Source: Rhynchopus sp. YZ270_cl-10
Taxonomy: Eukaryota > Euglenozoa > Diplonemea > Diplonemida > Diplonemidae
Length of the DNA stretch: 64,000 nucleotides
Reading direction: 5' to 3'
Assembly (NCBI GenBank): GCA_964035575.1
Contig: OZ037878.1
Coordinates: 868,001-932,000, forward strand
Under the pieces are notes generated by a model. That model made no database searches. It had not been told where the DNA came from and saw only the letters and a list, made by a program, of their open reading frames with translations. A program made the translations under genes and the position numbers. Each line of letters opens with the position of its first letter. Position 1 is the stretch's first letter. Of the stretch, positions 11,527-22,764 are shown one piece after another.

Positions 11527-12665
11527 CTCTGCATGGCAGAGGGGAGGCGGAGGTAGAGGTGGTAGAGGTGGTGAGGGGGAGTGAGTGAGAAAAGACGCGG
11601 GGTGTGTGTGTGTACAAGGCCTGAAGATGAGGTGGAAAATTAATTTCAATAGAAGCAATTTGAAATACTGAATGTGACAGATTGGGGAGGAAAACGAAAG
11701 GAGAATAGGAGAAAGGGTGAGAAGGGGAGGAGGGGGATCTTTGTTGATGTACTTCCTTTGAACAGAGGGAAAAAAATAAAATCTGGCACACCTTAAATAC
11801 TACCACCTCGAGTCAGGGGTGTATTTCGACTTTTTTTTGAAGCGGGGGAAACAATGCTTTGACTGAATGAACCAGTACAACGATAATGTATTACGAAGTA
11901 CTGAGCCCCCAAAAAAAAACGAAAAAAAAAAAGAAAAAAAATGATTTGGCACGGCCTTGGAAAGCGCGTACCGAAAGGAACTGCTTTTGCTCTTTATTTT
12001 GTGTGAACGACTTCTGTTCTTGACACGTGGGGAAAAGTAAAAGAGAAAGCTTAACGCAAGAGGAAAAAAAAAACCATTTTTTTGTGTCATAAATTGAATG
12101 TAGCGCATACTGCACCAACAAAAAGGGGGGAAAACATTGAGAGATCTCTACTTTATAGATACAAAGAGAAAAGGAAAGTTTATAAGATGAACCCTAAGCC
12201 TCCCGTGCTTAGTCACCTTGATCACATTCGTTAGAGAATAAAAATAGAGAAACAAAAGGATGCTACCAATCCTATTGAAGCAAGCGGTAACCACGTTGTG
12301 CACATGGCGTACGTGGTGTTCCGCTCGCATGATATAAATCGGGAGAAGGGGGAAAAAAAAAAAACACATCTCCATCCCCCACTCCGACGAAGGCAGGCGA
12401 TAACACAGCAGCGTTTCCAAACAGAGAGTGGGGTATTTTCCCCCTTCCCTTGGTCAGAACACTTAGTATTTTCCAAAACGACATGTAAAAAAATGTCGCA
12501 ATGTCTCCAACGTACCGCAGCAAAAGAAATTGGGGAAAGGAACAAAAAAAAAACATACAAAACAAACTGCGAGATGGACCGAAAGCCATCTCTGCTGGGT
12601 CAAACAAAAAAATTTGGGGGCGCAAAATGCGCAAACCTACACTATTGTATTATTTTTGTTTGGTC
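11527..12665. other. Intergenic region between lectin-like gene (3' side) and HAD-fusion gene (5' side)
   Basis: No gene is seen. The part next to the HAD-fusion start is strongly CT-rich on the transcribed strand, fitting a trans-splice acceptor region. A/T tracts dominate 11830-12660. The tRNA-like element copy 2 is at 12184-12226. Confidence 0.6.
12184..12226 (-). repeat. tRNA-like short interspersed element, copy 2 (best preserved)
   Basis: The minus strand reads TGTGATCAAGGTGACTAAGC, then ACGGGAG, then GCTTAGGGTTCATCTTATAA. CTAAGC and GCTTAG form a 6-bp stem around a 7-nt loop. TGATCAAGGTGACTAAG resembles a Leu/Ser-type tRNA A box and GGTTCATC a B box. The A-to-B distance (~31 nt) is shorter than in a real tRNA. 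Confidence 0.5.
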
Positions 12666-14081
12666 TTAAACTGTTGGCTCGTTGGCGGTGTTCTCCTTCT
12701 CCTCTGGGGCGCTGCCCTTGCGTGTGAGAACAAAGACCACCACAGCGGCGATGGCGACAAAGGCAACACATCCGAGGACAATGCCAGCGATGGCGCCACC
12801 TGAAAGCTCGTCGTCAGAGTCGGAGTCGCTTTCGCAGTACGTTCCTGTGAGGGTGTAGCCTGTGATGCAGGCAGTGGCCGTGCAGACGCCGTTGACCTTA
12901 AGCACGGCAGAGGCTCCTTCAACAGAGCAGACGAGGGCGTCCTGTGAAGCAAGCCCCGCGCTCACAGGGGTGGTCAGTCCCGCTGCCACCGCCACAGAGG
13001 ATTTGGCAAGCTCTGTTGCCAAAGCCTGGCGGATGTCCAACGCCGCAACATCCGCAATGATCATGTCCGTCAGCGCGGCAATGAAGTGCACAGACCCGCA
13101 CGTCACAGAGACCTCCCCAACAGTCGCCATCGTGACGGTAGCAATAGCGTCGGTCACTGCCGCAAGCTCCGCATCGCCAACAACGTCGCACGCAGCATCA
13201 AAGGTGACACGCAGGGTCTCAGAGACAGTTGTGTTCGCGTCCACGCAGATGTACGCAACGCGGTCTGTGGTGTTCGGGTTGAAGTACCCATCACTGCAGG
13301 AGCACTGTCCACTGCTGCACGTTGCGGTGCTGTCGCCGTACTCCGCGCAGGTCGCGTCCTCCGAGCACCACACCAGATCCGTCAGAGGTGCGGACGTAGC
13401 AGGAGCAGGGGAAACGGTTGTGGGAACTGCAGTGGGAACCGCGGTGGGAACTGCAGTCTCTCCAGCGCACGTTGTAAGCGGGACAACAGACTCGTCAGGC
13501 GCACCGCACATCACCAACATCTTGAACTTAAGCGCAGCGCTGTCCGGAGGTCTGAACGCAGAGAGGGTTGTCGTCTGACCAGCACCCAGGGTCGAGTCAA
13601 GGTCGTAAACAACGCCGTTGTGTGTGAACCCTCCGTAGTTCACAGAGAAGTCGCACGTCTCCTGGCCGATGCAGGCGTTGCCGATAGCTTCGGGGAGGAA
13701 CACAGCGTTTTCGTCGGAGAAGTAGCAGGTGGAGTCGCCTTCGACCTCTCCGCAGGAGCCTGCGGTCTGGCCGTAGCTTGCGTACTTGATGCATTTGATG
13801 ACGTACCCGGTACCAACGGTGCCGCAGTTGACAGCGTTCGCACCACTCCAGCTGGGTGTCACTGAGTTGGATGTGTCGTCCTGCTCAACATCAGCCTGAA
13901 GACACCCAATCGTCGTCGCACAGAACCCACTAAAAAGGTCCGCATCAGGATACAGGTTTGCACAGGTGTACGCCATGTTGTTCTGCGTAACATCAATCGT
14001 GCAGGTCTGACTGCTCGAACCTGCCTGCGACTGGACAGCGAACAATGCCACCGAAAACGCAATCTTGCCAAAGGAACGCAT
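12666..14081 (-). CDS. Type I membrane protein with SUEL/galactose-lectin-like domain
   Basis: An intron-free ORF of 471 aa. Residues 1-20 (MRSFGKIAFSVALFAVQSQA) form a signal peptide. Residues ~95-200 hold KYASYGQTAGSC, CIGQETCDFSV and FKMLVMCG with matching cysteine spacing, which resembles the SUEL (rhamnose/galactose-binding) lectin fold. A VPTAVPTAVP linker follows, then a Cys-rich EGF-like segment (CSEDATCAEYGDSTATC...CSCSDGY), a ~150-residue Ala/Val/Thr-rich region, and a C-terminal membrane span (~428-453) with an 18-residue cytoplasmic tail. It should be secreted or at the cell surface, exposing the lectin domain. The SUEL assignment rests on motif resemblance only. The ligand is unknown. 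Confidence 0.75.
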   Translation of the reverse strand: MRSFGKIAFSVALFAVQSQAGSSSQTCTIDVTQNNMAYTCANLYPDADLFSGFCATTIGCLQADVEQDDTSNSVTPSWSGANAVNCGTVGTGYVIKCIKYASYGQTAGSCGEVEGDSTCYFSDENAVFLPEAIGNACIGQETCDFSVNYGGFTHNGVVYDLDSTLGAGQTTTLSAFRPPDSAALKFKMLVMCGAPDESVVPLTTCAGETAVPTAVPTAVPTTVSPAPATSAPLTDLVWCSEDATCAEYGDSTATCSSGQCSCSDGYFNPNTTDRVAYICVDANTTVSETLRVTFDAACDVVGDAELAAVTDAIATVTMATVGEVSVTCGSVHFIAALTDMIIADVAALDIRQALATELAKSSVAVAAGLTTPVSAGLASQDALVCSVEGASAVLKVNGVCTATACITGYTLTGTYCESDSDSDDELSGGAIAGIVLGCVAFVAIAAVVVFVLTRKGSAPEEKENTANEPTV

Positions 14082-15037
14082 AGTGTGTGTGTGGTTGATT
14101 TGTGTGTATATATGGGTAGGCCCTGTAGGTGAGATGGTTGTGTGTGCTAAAGGAGGGAGAAAAACGAAAGCACGCTATCTTTTTTGGATACACATTGTTC
14201 CGGAGGTCTAAAGACAGCGCGGTTGCAACCGCAGCAAAAAAAAGGGAGAAAAGTTTGGTCCTAAAGACCCTCATACTTTAGTCACCAAAAAAGAACAAAA
14301 CATGGAATACGAATGTGCCTCTTTGCACAGATCAAAAAATACATTCATATACTTACTATTTATAACACAAACAGTAAGCACTAAAGGGTGTAACACGTAC
14401 ATCCTTCCACCAGATCAAAAAAGTTGAAGAAAAGTTTATAAGATGATCCTAAGCCTCTCGTGCTTAGTCACCTGAAGATACGCCTCTGGGATGCAGGCAC
14501 TGGGGGGGAAAAGAACTGACTAGGGGGTGCTAAATTTCTGAGAACAACTTTCAAAAATGAAGCAAAAAAAGAGAGAAAAAAATCCAAAACTTCTCGCAAA
14601 CCCAATGCCGCGATTTTGAGGTTTTCCTCTGGTAGGAAAGAACCTAAATACAAAAAAAGATACGATGAAAAAGCAACAACAAAAAATACAGTGAAATATG
14701 GTTCTTCGGCGACTTGGATGCCCTTATCACACACGAAGAAAAAACTAACCCAATAATAATCGCATATGGGTACAATCAACAGCAAAGGAAGGAAAACTAC
14801 CACCTTTTTTTCCCGGAAAGAGCGAATACAACACACCGGCACTCACCAAAAGGAATGGGGGATGCACAAAAAAACCACCGGCAAAAAAATTTTTTTGACT
14901 TGAAATACAACAACCCGCTCACAGTGTACCTTGGTACACCGGCTGTACCAGAGGTTAGTTAACATCTAAGAAAACTTAAATATGTCTCTCTCATGCACAC
15001 ACATCTATCATTGGGGACTCAGGGTGAAAGGTTTACC
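14082..15037. other. Intergenic region between EF-hand gene and lectin-like gene
   Basis: No gene is seen. It contains the tRNA-like element copy 3 (14440-14475). It also contains a TGTCTCTCTCATGCACACAC motif at 14983-15003, related to motifs at 6604 and 24515. Confidence 0.6.
14440..14475 (-). repeat. tRNA-like short interspersed element, copy 3
   Basis: The minus strand reads AGGTGACTAAGCACGAGAGG, then CTTAGGATCATCTTATAAAC, keeping the CTAAGC/GCTTAG stem. The upstream TGATCA part of the framework has diverged (TCTTCAGGTGACTAAGC). Confidence 0.5.
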
Positions 15038-16663
15038 TCATTTTTGCCTCCTTGGTGAGGTACTCCTGGCAAGAAAAGGGGAGTAGTGTGTGGGCATGAG
15101 GGGGCGTGGCGAGGTGTAGGTGGGGTTGGATGGAGAGACCGACTGCGCATGGGGTGATACAGAGGCACTCCCATGCCTCATGGGTGAGTGCGCAACAGCC
15201 TCTAGCGCACGGCGCGCCTCGTGCAGCTTGATTTCATTCTCGTACTCGACACCCGCAGCAGCAACGATCGCCTCCTGTGCAGCCTTGTACTTCACACGCA
15301 GCTCCTCCAGCTCTCTGTCCTTCTTCGCAAGGAGCCTGACGTCACCACTTTGCGATCCTCGAGGTGACGAAGCCTCCACCCGCAAACGCTGCACCTCTGC
15401 ACGCAGTGCGGTTACCTCTGCGGAATCGCTTGGGGGTTGGGGTTGGGGTTGGTGATGTTGTTGTTGTTGTTGGTGGTGGTGTTGTTGCTTCCGCCCCTTC
15501 CGCTTTTTCCCCAAAACGCTCTCAATAGGCTCGCCAAGAACAGACCGCGCTTCGCTTTCAAATGATTGCGCAAGACTTCCCAACGTCGCAAGAACCTTCT
15601 GTGCAAGGGGTGCGTCCGTTGTCCGGACAGACGCCGCAAACTGCGTTACCTGCTCGCGAACGGTATGCAGCTCTCTGGAGCGGATTTCTAGAGCGGTTTC
15701 GAGCACCCAGATCTGGGAGAGGAGAGCGGCGGTGTCATCCCCTTGGCTTCCACCACCACCCCCACCACCATGCTGCGCTCCTGCATCGCGGGCAGCATCG
15801 AGCTGACGTTCTAACTGTTCACACCGTTCTGCCAATTCCTTCTCTTTGTCAGACTTCTTGACCACTTTTCGCTTCGTTTTCACAGTTTTTTGATCTTGCA
15901 CTTGGGCCGCAGATGCAGTAGCAGCCATCTCCGAAGCATGCTCCTCACGCTCTGCTGCAAGCATTGCCTCGAGATCTGATATCTTACTCCGTAGAATAGG
16001 ACATTCGTGGCAAACCTGAGGCGACTCCACCACAGAGGTCTGCGGGGCTTCTTTGCCGCCAGTTTTGGGTACAGTCTGCAACGCTGGTGTCTCCTCTTCT
16101 TGCGTTCCAAATCTGTTCTTCAACGCCCGCATCCTCTCCTTGGCTGCAAGCCGTGCCTCCTTAAAGCTTCTGACCAGCTTTGAGATAGGCATACCCTGCC
16201 CAATCTCTTCAATAATGCCGACAAACTCTTCGACATCGATTGTCCCAGATCCATCCTCATCGTGGCGTTTGAAGACCCGGTGCAACTCTTCCCCGGAGAG
16301 GTTTGTTTCCATAGCCTCAAGGAGTTTGCTTAAATCGGCAAGACGGACGCAATCAGTCCCTTCTGCCATGGCACTGTAGAGCTCGCTGTAGCAGTGGTGT
16401 GTGAAGTGTGCCACCATCTCTGGTACCTCCATGTTAGCGATGGTTGTGAGTTTCTCGATGAGGCCGCAGAACCCATCGACATTAACATGTGCTTCAGCAC
16501 CGTCGCTCGTTGTAGCGTCCTCTGCCGCAAATGCCTCAGAAACAGCCCCACCATCCACCTCGACAGGAAGTGCATTAACAAAGACGTTCACCTCCTCAAG
16601 ACAGATCGAACCGCCGCCATCGCTGTCGATCAGTGCGAAGATGTCGTGGAGTTTGTCAGTCAT
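15038..16663 (-). CDS. EF-hand calcium-binding protein with coiled-coil C-terminus
   Basis: An ORF of 541 aa with no intron needed. The first canonical EF loop is at residues 13-24 (DSDGGGSICLEE) and another is at 135-146 (DEDGSGTIDVEE). The region between (~40-120) has EF-like helices without intact loops, so two of four hands are probably degenerate. From ~220 the protein is Glu/Lys/Arg-rich with heptad-like stretches, broken by a poly-Gly tract and a Q/H/P-rich tract encoded by TTG/TTGGGG microsatellites (15427-15490). The end is Ser/Pro-rich. The layout suggests a calcium-responsive scaffold, perhaps cytoskeletal. That role is inference from domain composition. The ATG follows a CTTCTCTCTCCCTTTCT tract. 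Confidence 0.8.
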   Translation of the reverse strand: MTDKLHDIFALIDSDGGGSICLEEVNVFVNALPVEVDGGAVSEAFAAEDATTSDGAEAHVNVDGFCGLIEKLTTIANMEVPEMVAHFTHHCYSELYSAMAEGTDCVRLADLSKLLEAMETNLSGEELHRVFKRHDEDGSGTIDVEEFVGIIEEIGQGMPISKLVRSFKEARLAAKERMRALKNRFGTQEEETPALQTVPKTGGKEAPQTSVVESPQVCHECPILRSKISDLEAMLAAEREEHASEMAATASAAQVQDQKTVKTKRKVVKKSDKEKELAERCEQLERQLDAARDAGAQHGGGGGGGSQGDDTAALLSQIWVLETALEIRSRELHTVREQVTQFAASVRTTDAPLAQKVLATLGSLAQSFESEARSVLGEPIESVLGKKRKGRKQQHHHQQQQQHHQPQPQPPSDSAEVTALRAEVQRLRVEASSPRGSQSGDVRLLAKKDRELEELRVKYKAAQEAIVAAAGVEYENEIKLHEARRALEAVAHSPMRHGSASVSPHAQSVSPSNPTYTSPRPLMPTHYSPFLARSTSPRRQK

Positions 16664-17158
16664 AGAAAGGGAGAGAGAAGTGGGATCTGAAGGGGTGTGA
16701 TGTAGAAGGTGAAAGAAGAAGAAATGAGGGGGGGGATAGGGGGCGCAGTGAGACCCTTTTTTCTGTCACACCCCCCAAAAAATCATGAAAAAGTGTAAAA
16801 AAAATGTCCGAAAACACAAAACCACCCCAGAAAACACATTTGTGGGACTATTCCTCACTATTTGATGCCTTTTTGGCACTTTTTAGCACTTTTTTTCTCG
16901 ATTTTTTGACACTTTTTGTCGCGTTTTCACCCAATTTCCCCCTTTTCAGAGGGGATTTGATACAAGGCGATTTATCAAAAAATTCAAAAATTTGAAATAG
17001 TCCAAAACAAGAGGAAAAGTGGTTTTTTCCACTCAGATGTGTGTACGGAGTGATTTCCGTGGGGTTTTGGGGCCAAAAGTCCAGTTTTTTTCATGTCTTT
17101 GCTGAAAATTTTGAATTTTTTTTATACACAAAAACCGCATTTTGGCCGGGAGGAAGAA

Positions 17159-17870
17159 GTGTGACAGAAGTGTGACATCTGAGAGGTTTCGAGCCAGAGG
17201 TCACCAAAATGGGCAAAACCATCCGAAAACAATTTTTTCCACCCCCAGTGGGGTCCGGCAATCACTTTCGAGTGGTTTTGGGGACTTCTGTGGGCCTGGG
17301 AACAATTTTTTTGGGGTTGTTATGTGTGTAAACATGCTAAGATGTGAGGGCAGTACTGCTTTTTTAAGCGTTTCAGACACTACAGAATACATCTGGGGCC
17401 CACACAGGACCCCTAAAAGCTGCAAAAACCATACATTTCCACCCTGGGACCCCACCGGATGTGGACCGAGGTGGTTTTCGGGGCTTTACAGGTGCTCCGT
17501 GGAACCAGAAATAGTGATTTAGGAAGTGTGACAGAAGTGTGACAGAAGTGTGACATCGGAGAAATTTGGATCTGGGGTCACCAAAATGGGCAAAAACCAT
17601 CTGAAAACAGTCTATTCCACCCCCAGTGGGGTCCGGCAATCATTTTCGAGTGGTTTTGGGGACTTATGTGGACCTGTGGACAGTTTTTTGGTGGTTTTAA
17701 TGTGTGTAAACATGCTAAGAAGTGAGGGAAATGCTGCTTTTTTAGGCGTTTCAGGCACTGCAGAATACATCTGGGGCCCACACAGGACCCCTAAAAGCTG
17801 CAAAAACCATACATTTCCACCCTGGGACCCCACCGGATGTGGACCGAGGTGTTTTTCGGGTGTTTAGAAG
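17159..17870 (+). repeat. Direct tandem duplication, two ~350-bp units
   Basis: Unit 1 (17159-17515) and unit 2 (17527-17870) share most of their sequence. Landmarks in each are CACCCCCAGTGGGGTCCGGC, a TGTGTGTAAACATGCTAAGA phrase, and CATCTGGGGCCCACACAGGA. GTGTGACA repeats mark the junction. Confidence 0.75.
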
Positions 17871-18611
17871 GCATACTGTCTCCTTAGAATTTTTTTTTTG
17901 AAAAGTGTTGAAAATTGACCCAAAAGCGTTACACAAGCGTTACACATTTTTGTGGTGTGGCACCGGTCCAAATTCCCCGTGGTTCGCCCGTATGTCTCCC
18001 GTGGTATGCACCAGGCTGGGGGGTACCAGGGCTGTTCCTTATTCTCGTTTTTTCCCCCAAAAATCGCTGGTTTTATTCTCGTTTTTTTCCTTTTTCTTTT
18101 ATACCCGCAGAGGCAGTTTTTTCCAGCATTTTTGCCAGATTTGAGCCAATCCCGTTCTGTGGTGGGGGATATACGGAAAAATGGACAAAATTTTAGCGAC
18201 TTAAATTTTCACAAAATATGAACCCGTACTCGTAAAACAAGGGTCATTTTCAGTCTGAAAACCCTTCAAACTGAAAATGAAATGAAAGTGAAAGTGTGCT
18301 GTTTTTGACTGGGAACAGGTAGCGCCGCAGGCGCACGGTACCCAACTTTTTTCTTTTCCATTTTCCTTTTTCTCTGCTTTCTTTTGATTACGCGAGCTGA
18401 TTGCTCTCCACGGTGGGGTCACATGTGTGCGCAAAAACACTCTAAAGTACCTACTATGAACTATGAGGTTCTCTGGTTTAGTCCGGTCTGCAAAAGAGAA
18501 AAAAACCACAAAAATATCCAAAAATCCCGGGACAAAGAACCGACCTTAGCGCAAAGCCTGCCGGAGGCAGCTTTTTATTATACATGGTCAAAATTCGGTC
18601 CCCAATCCAGC

Positions 18612-18960
18612 TCAAGTTGGGGGCCTCCGGCGGAATGTGAGAATTCCTCGGTTATCCAACTGCAGAGTTCGGCACTTCATTGACATTTGCACCAGGCACG
18701 CGTGGTGCACGAATTATCAGTAACCTCAGTACATGTACAAAAGAAATGGCGGTCATGGCACCCAAAGCGAAGCCACGGTACGCAACATTTCTAAAAAATG
18801 TTGACATAAATGTGTCTGGCACTGTCGTCGGTAATTATCGTCAGTTTCCATAAATTTTCCTTCCCTGTTTTGCTAAAACGAAAGTTTCTGGCGAAGCCAC
18901 GGTACGCAACATTTCAAAAAAATGTTGCTTACCATTGCATATTTTTACTGTCAAACACAG
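18612..18960 (+). repeat. Dispersed repeat family, copy 1 (others at 36015-36360 and 58343-58770)
   Basis: Landmarks are AAGTTGGGGGCCTCCGGCGG, an AATTCCTCGGTTATCCAACT phrase, and GCGAAGCCACGGTACGCAAC. All three copies keep the same order and orientation. The other two also share a downstream GCCGCAGGCGCACGGTACGC block. It is non-coding. Confidence 0.7.
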
Positions 18961-19593
18961 AAGAGCTACAACTACAGTGTACAGAATACCTTGTTCTTGC
19001 TTATTTCGCACATTTGGAGTATGGGACCCCAACATTTTTCCCTGGTCACTTTTTTCTCAGACAGAAGTGCCTGAGAGTGCAGACAGAAAGCTTCTTTTTA
19101 GGCCTACACACTTTCCCTCTTAGGCGAAAAAAAAGTGCGGCAACCACGAAAATTCCTTCAGTGTGGCATTTCCAAGATCTAAAATCCATTTTGGGAGGCA
19201 GATATCGGGAAAAGTCTGCGCCGCAGGCGGATTTTTTTTTTTGGGGGTGGGAATTTTTTTTTTTTCCCCCCACCCGAAAACCTGATCTTTGGCTTGTTTG
19301 CATACCACCCCGACCACTGGTGTACAAAATTTTGGCTCCTAACCTAGTAGAAGCAGGCTAAAACCCAACGAAGGAAAAAAGGAAAAAAAAAAGGAAAAAA
19401 AACTCAAAAATCAGAATTCCTTATTCTCATTCTCACTTAGGAACAGCCCTGGGGGGTACCCTGTTTTATTTTTTTTTTCCGGGTTTGCGGGAATGTGAAG
19501 GAAAACGCTGGCATTTGCATTTTTGAGCCAATCCCAGGAAGTGGTGGGGTCACTTTGCAGAAATGGCCAAGTTGTTGACCTCTAGAAAAAATT

Positions 19594-20892
19594 CACTGTA
19601 CAATACACTGTACACTGTACACACTGTACACACTGTACACACTGTACACACTGTACACACTGTACACACTGTACACACTGTACACACTGTACACACTGTA
19701 CACACTGTACACACTGTACACACTGTACACACTGTACACACTGTACACACTGTACACACTGTACACACTGTACACACTGTACACACTGTACACACTGCGA
19801 TAATTGATTAATGCGATAATTGTGAGTATACACAGTATACACAGTATACACAGTATACACAGTATACACAGTATACACAGTATACACAGTATACACAGTA
19901 TACACAGTATACACAGTATACACAGTATACACAGTATACACAGTATACACAGTATACACAGTATACACAGTATACACAGTATACACAGTATACACAGTAT
20001 ACACAGTATACACAGTATACACAGTATACACAGTATACACAGTATACACAGTATACACAGTATACACAGTATACACAGTATACACAGTATACACAGTATA
20101 CACAGTATACACAGTATACACAGTATACACAGTATACACAGTATACACAGTATACACAGTATACACAGTAGACACAGTATACACAGTATACACAGTATAC
20201 TGTACTGTACTGTACTGTACTGTACTGTACTGTACTGTACTGTACTGTACTGTACTGTACTGTACTGTACTGTACTGTACTGTACTGTACTGTACTGTAC
20301 TGTACTGTACTGTACTGTACTGTACTGTACTGTACTGTACTGTACTGTACTGTACTGTACTGTACTGTACTGTACTGTACTGTACTGTACTGTACTGTAC
20401 TGTACTGTACTGTACTGTACTGTACTGTACTGTACTGTACTGTACTGTACTGTACTGTACTGTACTGTACTGTACTGTACTGTACTGTACTGTACTGTAC
20501 TGTACTGTACTGTACTGTACTGTACTGTACTGTACTGTACTGTACTGTACTGTACTGTACTGTACTGTACTGTACTGTACTGTACTGTACTGTACTGTAC
20601 TGTACTGTACTGTACTGTACTGTACTGTACTGTACTGTACTGTACTGTACTGTACTGTACTGTACTGTACTGTACTGTACTGTACTGTACTGTACTGTAC
20701 TACAGTATACACAGTATACACAGTATACACAGTATACACAGTATACACAGTATACACAGTATACACAGTATACACAGTATACACAGTATACACAGTATAC
20801 ACAGTATACACAGTATACACAGTATACACAGTATACACAGTATACACAGTATACACAGTATACACAGTATACACAGTATACACAGTATACAC
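19594..20892. repeat. Satellite block 1: 9-bp and 5-bp tandem repeats
   Basis: Order: ~22 copies of CACTGTACA (19594-19797), a short spacer with GCGATAATTGATTAATGCGA, ~41 copies of ACAGTATAC (19825-20200), 100 copies of TGTAC (20201-20700), then ~21 copies of ACAGTATAC (20701-20892). A single unit variant (ACAGTAGAC) lies near 20169. Long ORFs in several frames are by-products of unit lengths without stop codons. Confidence 0.95.
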
Positions 20893-21187
20893 CATACAAT
20901 GCAACGAGGCCGAGTCGGCCTCGCGAAGGCCTGAAAATAAATACTCAGGCGTGCCTGAGGCGTACTCGGGATTAGTTACGTTTAAGTACGCCTCAGGCAC
21001 GCCTGAGTATATTTCTTACCAGCATTTTTGTCATGAACAAAAAAGTATTTCCCCCCAAATTTTGTGGGTTTCGATCCAGAGGTAGCAAAATCTTTCAAAT
21101 GCGGGGTCGCACGATGAAAAATGTGCCTGTGGGCCGAGCGAGTCGAAAAAATGAAAAGGGTTCGCTAGCTTTGCTGCTGATGATATA
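20893..21187. repeat. Spacer between satellite blocks, with perfect 25-bp inverted repeat
   Basis: Arms at 20941-20965 and 20986-21010 (ATACTCAGGCGTGCCTGAGG plus CGTAC) are perfect reverse complements around a 20-bp centre. The spacer is bounded by ACCATACAATGCA on the left and its reverse complement on the right (from 21188). The whole region is therefore one large inverted repeat. The arm itself contains CTCAGGCGTGCCTGAG, a palindrome. Confidence 0.85.
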
Positions 21188-22141
21188 TGCATTGTATGGT
21201 GTATACAGTGTATACTGTGTATACTGTGTATACTGTGTATACTGTGTATACTGTGTATACTGTGTATACTGTGTATACTGTGTATACTGTGTATACTGTG
21301 TATACTGTGTATACTGTGTATACTGTGTATACTGTGTATACTGTAGTACAGTACAGTACAGTACAGTACAGTACAGTACAGTACAGTACAGTACAGTACA
21401 GTACAGTACAGTACAGTACAGTACAGTACAGTACAGTACAGTACAGTACAGTACAGTACAGTACAGTACAGTACAGTACAGTACAGTACAGTACAGTACA
21501 GTACAGTACAGTACAGTACAGTACAGTACAGTACAGTACAGTACAGTACAGTACAGTACAGTACAGTACAGTACAGTACAGTACAGTACAGTACAGTACA
21601 GTACAGTACAGTACAGTACAGTACAGTACAGTACAGTACAGTACAGTACAGTACAGTACAGTACAGTACAGTACAGTACAGTACAGTACAGTACAGTACA
21701 GTACAGTACAGTACAGTACAGTACAGTACAGTACAGTACAGTACAGTACAGTACAGTACAGTACAGTACAGTACAGTACAGTACAGTACAGTACAGTACA
21801 GTACAGTACAGTACAGTACAGTACAGTACAGTACAGTACAGTACAGTACAGTACAGTACAGTACAGTACAGTACAGTACAGTACAGTACAGTACAGTACA
21901 GTACAGTACAGTACAGTACAGTACAGTACAGTACAGTACAGTACAGTACAGTACAGTACAGTACAGTACAGTACAGTACAGTACAGTACAGTACAGTACA
22001 GTACAGTACAGTACAGTACAGTACAGTACAGTACAGTACAGTACAGTACAGTACAGTACAGTACAGTACAGTACAGTACAGTACAGTACAGTACAGTACA
22101 GTACAGTACAGTACAGTACAGTACAGTACAGTACAGTACAG
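21188..22141. repeat. Satellite block 2: inverted counterpart of block 1
   Basis: About 16 copies of TGTGTATAC (21198-21343) are followed by ~160 copies of GTACA (21344-22141). These units are reverse complements of those in block 1. The array is nearly pure. It ends abruptly at CAGACAGTCTGTAGGGG. Confidence 0.95.
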
Positions 22142-22764
22142 ACAGTCTGTAGGGGTTGAAAAAAAAGTTTCCCCGAGAAAACCACTTTTTTGGGATAATT
22201 CAGCGCATTAGAAAATTTTGCGACCCCGCTCGGTTAGAACCGTGACTCTGTGTGACCCTTACCACCGTGAGAGTAAACACCAAAAAACGGGGAAAATAAA
22301 AATAAAAAGGGGTACCCCCTCCAAATTCCCCGTGGTTCGCCCGTATGTCTCCCGCGGTTGTACCGCGTACAACGGTTCACACCATTTTGGCCATTTTTTC
22401 ACAAAAAACCAATTTTTTTTAATCAGGAAAGTATCTGTAGAGGTCGTCAGGTGGTTTAATGGGATATTTGGGTGATCCCCAGGGCGATTTGCGGCCAGGT
22501 ACGACCTTTTTGGTGGGTTTCTTCACCTAAATTTCAAAAAAATGGGTTTGTGACAGTATTTGTACAGGGATTTAGACACCACTGCGCCCCCTAGAGGGGG
22601 GGGAAGCTGAGAAAACCGTATTATTTTGTCTGTTTTGTGCATAGCTGAAAGGGAAAAAGAAAGAAAACTTGAAAGATGTACCGCAACACATCTTCACCAC
22701 CATCGCATGAGGGAACCAGAAAAAGGCGGACAAAACCCACAAACCAAATTCAACCCACGTTCAT
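22142..22764. other. Non-coding flank; 3' flank of LRR copy A from ~22628
   Basis: Nothing coding is seen before 22628. From there the sequence matches the 3' flanks of LRR copies B, C and D (TGTCTGTTTTGTG, then AACTTGAAAGATGTACCGCA). Copy A therefore derives from the same repeat unit as the array at 38-43 kb. Confidence 0.6.

Larger units (their letters stand above)
16664..19592. other. Repeat island without genes
   Basis: Contents: a tandem pair at 17159-17870, the inverted partner of 3520-3640 at 18135-18252, and a dispersed repeat at 18612-18960. There are also many A/T and C/T tracts and single GTGGTTCGCCCGTATGTCTC phrases (17979, repeated at 22331). No ORF here shows credible protein character. 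Confidence 0.65.

Noticed and set aside
19582-22211. Very long ORFs with YTVYTV, IHSIHS, STVQYS or TVLYC repeats
   Set aside because: They are translations of 5-bp and 9-bp satellites that lack stops in several frames on both strands. Not genes.
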